A program made the position numbers and the translations under genes. Source: an uncultured Ignavibacteriota bacterium (lineage in GTDB: Bacteria > Bacteroidota > Ignavibacteria > Tepidaquicellales > Tepidaquicellaceae). Taken from it: DNA of 7,761 nt. The notes under the pieces are model-generated. The model was given only the letters and a program-made list of their open reading frames with translations. It searched no databases and was not told the DNA's origin. The stretch is taken from the NCBI GenBank assembly GCA_937915485.1, contig CALGII010000238.1:1-7761 (forward strand), written 5' to 3'. Shown one piece after another: positions 6,309-7,761 of this stretch (within the stretch, counting starts at the first letter, position 1; every line of letters starts with the position of its first letter).

Positions 6309-7193
6309 TTAGAAAATCCTGTCTTCGAGCAGCCTGTCTATCAGAGAACCTATACCGTCTTTTGTCGGAGGAACCATTTCCTGATTTCCGCCCGCGAGAA
6401 CGACCGATTCAACTTTGTGAACTTTCGTCGGAGAGCCCTTGATGCCGCATCTTTCGGATTCAACATTAAGGTCGTCCGCCGTAAGGGTCGGAATGAACAG
6501 ATTTCTTTCTTCGTATTCGTGCAGAAGTTTATCGATATAAAGCAGAGAGTTTTCTTCGGTCATTTTTTCGAGTTCCATAAGGGTTTTCGCGCCCTTGTAC
6601 GCCATTATTCTTTTCGCCTGGAACGGTCTCGGCTCGGCGGCACCTTTCAGCACGGTAATGAGACACGGAATTTTGCACCGGACGATTTCAAAGCCGCCGT
6701 CAATTTTTTTTCTGATTTTTATTTTGCCGTCTTTTATGTCTATAATTTCCTCGGCGTAAGTAATCTGCGGAACGTTAAGTTTTTCCGCGGTCTGCGGGCC
6801 GACCTGCGCGGTATCGCCGTCAATAGCCTGGCGTCCGGCGAAAATAAAATCGTAACCGCCGATTTTTTTAATCGCTTCGCTGAGTACATAAGAAGTGGCG
6901 AGCGTGTCCGCTCCCGCGAATTTCCTGTCGCTGATGGCATAAGCCTGGTCGGCGCCCATATAAAGGCATTCCCTTAAAATATCGGCGGCGCGGGGAGGTC
7001 CCATTGTAATCGCGATTACCTTTCCGCCGTATTTCTGCTTTACCTGCAGGGCGAATTCGAGCGCGACCCTGTCCTCGTAATTGAAAATCGCGGGCAGCAT
7101 TGCGCGGTTCACGGTTCCGTCGTCTTTCATAACTTTGCCGGAGATGTTCGCCGTATCCGGAACCTGTTTTACTAAAACAATAGACTTAAACAT
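6309..7193 (-). CDS. etfB: Electron transfer flavoprotein, beta subunit (long FixA-type)
   Basis: This is the partner of EtfA and the first gene of the run. It has 294 residues, against about 255 in mitochondrial EtfB. Motifs: VKQVPDT (8-14), MGPPRAADILRE (64-75) followed by LYMGAD, and GRQAIDGDTAQVGPQ (120-134). Mitochondrial EtfB has a DDDCNQTG-type AMP site at this last place; the DGDTAQVGP form is what I associate with ETFs that hold a second FAD and can bifurcate electrons. The dehydrogenase-recognition loop corresponds to about 187-202. An insertion of about 30 charged residues follows (203-233), before TADDLNVESERCG and GSPTKV (238-258). The long form with a VESVV tail is, from memory, a known subfamily in FCB and other bacteria. 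MFKSIVLVKQ is a normal EtfB start; the leader is AT-rich with no SD. A 16-bp palindrome lies 6 nt upstream. Confidence 0.96.
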   Translation of the reverse strand: MFKSIVLVKQVPDTANISGKVMKDDGTVNRAMLPAIFNYEDRVALEFALQVKQKYGGKVIAITMGPPRAADILRECLYMGADQAYAISDRKFAGADTLATSYVLSEAIKKIGGYDFIFAGRQAIDGDTAQVGPQTAEKLNVPQITYAEEIIDIKDGKIKIRKKIDGGFEIVRCKIPCLITVLKGAAEPRPFQAKRIMAYKGAKTLMELEKMTEENSLLYIDKLLHEYEERNLFIPTLTADDLNVESERCGIKGSPTKVHKVESVVLAGGNQEMVPPTKDGIGSLIDRLLEDRIF

Positions 7194-7199
7194 TCAATA

Positions 7200-7215
7200 A
7201 AAATTTTAAAATTTT
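7200..7215. repeat. 16-bp perfect palindrome just upstream of etfB
   Basis: Two copies of AAAATTTT in a row make a fully self-complementary 16-bp sequence, 6 nt before the etfB start codon. It could be an operator, an unstructured AT-rich leader that helps SD-less initiation, or simple low-complexity DNA. Confidence 0.6.
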
Positions 7216-7335
7216 GTCAATATAAATAAGATAGACAAGTTAAGAAATGTTATTTTAAAGATAACGTTTCGGGAACAAAAAATCAGTAAAAGAATAAGTC
7301 ATTTGCTTTCTATTCGGAGTTTTTTGTGTGATTAT

Positions 7336-7349
7336 TGAATTATAATTCA
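7336..7349. repeat. 14-bp perfect palindrome TGAATTATAATTCA
   Basis: The inverted repeat is exact over 14 bp, with no spacer, in the middle of the divergent intergenic region. Its size and symmetry fit a dimeric repressor site, but it is AT-rich and there is no second copy in the region. Confidence 0.45.
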
Positions 7350-7357
7350 GAAAATTG

Positions 7358-7371
7358 AGAAGTTAGAAGTT
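7358..7371 (+). repeat. 7-bp tandem duplication AGAAGTT x2
   Basis: Two perfect head-to-tail copies of AGAAGTT, at the left end of a low-complexity stretch that continues into GGGAGAGCGGGAGCGG. Confidence 0.55.
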
Positions 7372-7384
7372 ATGGGAGAGCGGG

Positions 7385-7424
7385 AGCGGTTAGCCGCTAA
7401 TTGACGCGAATTATCACTAATTTT
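7385..7424 (+). repeat. Small hairpin followed by a 10-bp-period AATT repeat
   Basis: AGCGG (7385-7389) and CCGCT (7394-7398) form a 5-bp stem around TTAG. Overlapping it, three 10-nt units (7395-7404, 7405-7414, 7415-7424) share the pattern CGC(T/G)AATT, with AATT recurring at 7399, 7409 and 7419. The pattern, and the GATG/GATT/GATC stretch up to 7465, resemble decayed dispersed intergenic repeats known by eye from several environmental phyla. Coding or RNA function is not supported. Confidence 0.5.
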
Positions 7425-7533
7425 TTGCACACAGAAAGAGCGGATGAAACCGATTTTCACAGATCTTTGTAATTTCAGGCGGGATTCATTTATTTAGTAA
7501 ATCATAAGTGAAGATTATTATATTATATTTCGC

Positions 7534-7564
7534 TTGATTTTATGTTTATCGGGGAGTATGTTTG
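7534..7564 (+). promoter_or_regulatory. Candidate promoter of the thiamine-riboswitch transcript (Bacteroidota type)
   Basis: TATGTTTG at 7557-7564 matches the Bacteroidota -7 consensus TAnnTTTG at every defined position. TTG at 7534-7536, 20 nt upstream, can serve as the -33 element. The same place also reads as a weak sigma70-like pair (TTGATT, 17 nt, TATGTT). Transcription would start near 7570, about 25 nt before the riboswitch aptamer, which fits well. Confidence 0.5.
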
Positions 7565-7593
7565 TGTAGTTGTTCTTTGTAAAAGACAAAAGA

Positions 7594-7696
7594 TTGTAGG
7601 GGTGCTAAACCCATTGCGGCAGTGCTAAAACCGCGGCGGGGATGCTGAGATCAAACCCTTGGAACCTGAAACGGGTAATGCCGGCGTAGGAAACAG
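7594..7696 (+). promoter_or_regulatory. TPP riboswitch (THI-box) aptamer
   Basis: The conserved core is unmistakable: GGGGTGCT (7599-7606), the pyrimidine-binding CTGAGA (7645-7650), ACCC (7655-7658), GAACCTGA (7662-7669), then TAATGCC and GCGTAGGAAA (7676-7693). Helices: P1 weak, TTGT (7594-7597) with ACAG (7693-7696); P2 GGGT (7600-7603) with ACCC (7655-7658); P3/P3a CCC (7610-7612) with GGG (7638-7640) and TTGCGG (7614-7619) with CCGCGG (7631-7636), using two G-U pairs; P4 CCT with AGG; P5 CGG (7672-7674) with CCG (7681-7683). Thiamine pyrophosphate binding should switch off a thiamine biosynthesis or transport gene to the right of the window. The P3 arm is longer than in E. coli thiM and is made of two similar 20-nt segments. 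Confidence 0.96.
7602..7641 (+). repeat. Two 20-nt near-repeats forming the riboswitch P3 arm
   Basis: Segments 7602-7621 and 7622-7641 both start GTGCTAAA and agree at 14 of 20 positions by my count. A third TGCT in the same phase (7643-7646) begins the conserved CTGAGA block. The second copy supplies the P3a loop and the 3' strand of the arm. Confidence 0.5.
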
Positions 7697-7702
7697 GATT
7701 TT

Positions 7703-7760
7703 AACGCTTAAATTTTTTCGCTTATTCAGGTTCGGAAAAGATTTAAGCGTTTTTTATTTT
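7703..7760 (+). terminator. Intrinsic terminator, expression platform of the TPP riboswitch
   Basis: AACGCTTAAAT (7703-7713) pairs perfectly with ATTTAAGCGTT (7741-7751). The stem continues through one G-U pair and TTTTC/GAAAA to 7719/7735, for 17 bp in all. The 15-nt apical loop is 7720-7734, and the 3' side runs into TTTTTATTTT. The structure starts 7 nt after the aptamer, so ligand-dependent transcription termination is the expected mechanism. Loop bases 7725-7733 (TTCAGGTTC) are the exact complement of aptamer bases 7662-7670, a candidate antiterminator pairing. Confidence 0.92.
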
Positions 7761-7761
7761 A

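Larger units (their letters stand above)
7194..7532. other. Gene-free divergent intergenic region between etfB and the thiamine leader
   Basis: No convincing coding frame is visible on either strand. The stretch is AT-rich near etfB and becomes GC-richer and repetitive at about 7375-7485. It holds two palindromes, a 7-bp tandem duplication, a small hairpin and a 10-bp-period repeat, listed separately. It must contain the etfB promoter on the minus strand. The best -10-like candidate is TATATT (7224-7219), with no good -35 element, so I do not call a promoter. Confidence 0.7.

Noticed and set aside
6291..6977. Plus-strand open frame (228 codons) opposite etfB
   Set aside because: It is antisense to a confidently identified etfB; rich in Phe, Arg and Asn with no family features.
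1847..7193. Assigning the ETF pair to a nitrogen-fixation fixAB system
   Set aside because: The pair is followed directly by an acyl-CoA dehydrogenase; no fixC, fixX or nitrogenase gene is visible, so acyl-CoA oxidation is the better context.
7192..7220. TTGACA on the minus strand (7220-7215) as the -35 element of etfB
   Set aside because: A 17-nt spacer would place the -10 on the etfB start codon and start transcription inside the gene; the next in-frame Met is residue 22, past the conserved VKQVPDT.
1..7761. CRISPR array, tRNA, rRNA, insertion sequence, phage or toxin-antitoxin genes
   Set aside because: No spaced direct repeats of suitable length, no tRNA-like cloverleaf, no transposase or integrase motif, and no short toxin/antitoxin pair is seen on either strand.

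Overview
The window looks like chromosomal DNA of a Gram-negative-type bacterium with moderate GC and AT-rich intergenic DNA. Three things point loosely to the Bacteroidota/FCB group. The gene order etfB-etfA-acyl-CoA dehydrogenase, with a long EtfB, is familiar from Bacteroidales and relatives. The three genes of that run have no visible Shine-Dalgarno sequence. The thiamine leader is preceded by an exact match to the Bacteroidota -7 promoter element TAnnTTTG. The phylum is an inference from family resemblance, not a proven placement. No mobile element, CRISPR array, tRNA or rRNA is visible.

Layout: (i) 1-1846, plus strand: the 3' part of a DUF47/PhoU-like gene, overlapping by 1 nt (TAATG) a PiT-family phosphate permease with an unusually long soluble C-terminal tail. 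(ii) 1847-3235, minus strand: a six-TM sensor histidine kinase whose stop codon abuts the permease stop with no base between. (iii) 3312-7193, minus strand: a compact run transcribed etfB, etfA, acyl-CoA dehydrogenase, 65-aa protein of unknown function, with gaps of 26, 19 and 18 nt. The kinase lies 76 nt further downstream. (iv) 7194-7590: a gene-free divergent intergenic region with palindromes and decayed short-period repeats. (v) 7594-7760, plus strand: a TPP (THI-box) riboswitch followed by an intrinsic terminator. The thiamine gene it controls lies beyond the right edge.

How the parts fit: the ETF pair and the large acyl-CoA dehydrogenase form an electron-transfer module in which the dehydrogenase reduces ETF. 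An ETF-quinone reductase must be encoded elsewhere. The kinase carries a GGxxSPF motif in its membrane domain, close to the quinone-binding GGxxNPF heptapeptide of RegB/PrrB. Its only two cysteines form a C-terminal CxxC. A redox- or quinone-sensing role beside a quinone-feeding module is therefore a reasonable hypothesis. The DUF47-PiT pair is a separate phosphate (or related anion) uptake unit.

The most distinctive regulatory observation is in the riboswitch. The apical loop of its terminator carries a 9-nt perfect complement to the conserved P4 strand of the aptamer, which suggests a direct aptamer/terminator-loop switch. The most distinctive protein observations are the kinase's GGxxSPF and CxxC, the EtfB insertion next to the dehydrogenase-docking loop, the PiT tail, and the small conserved-looking gene after the dehydrogenase.
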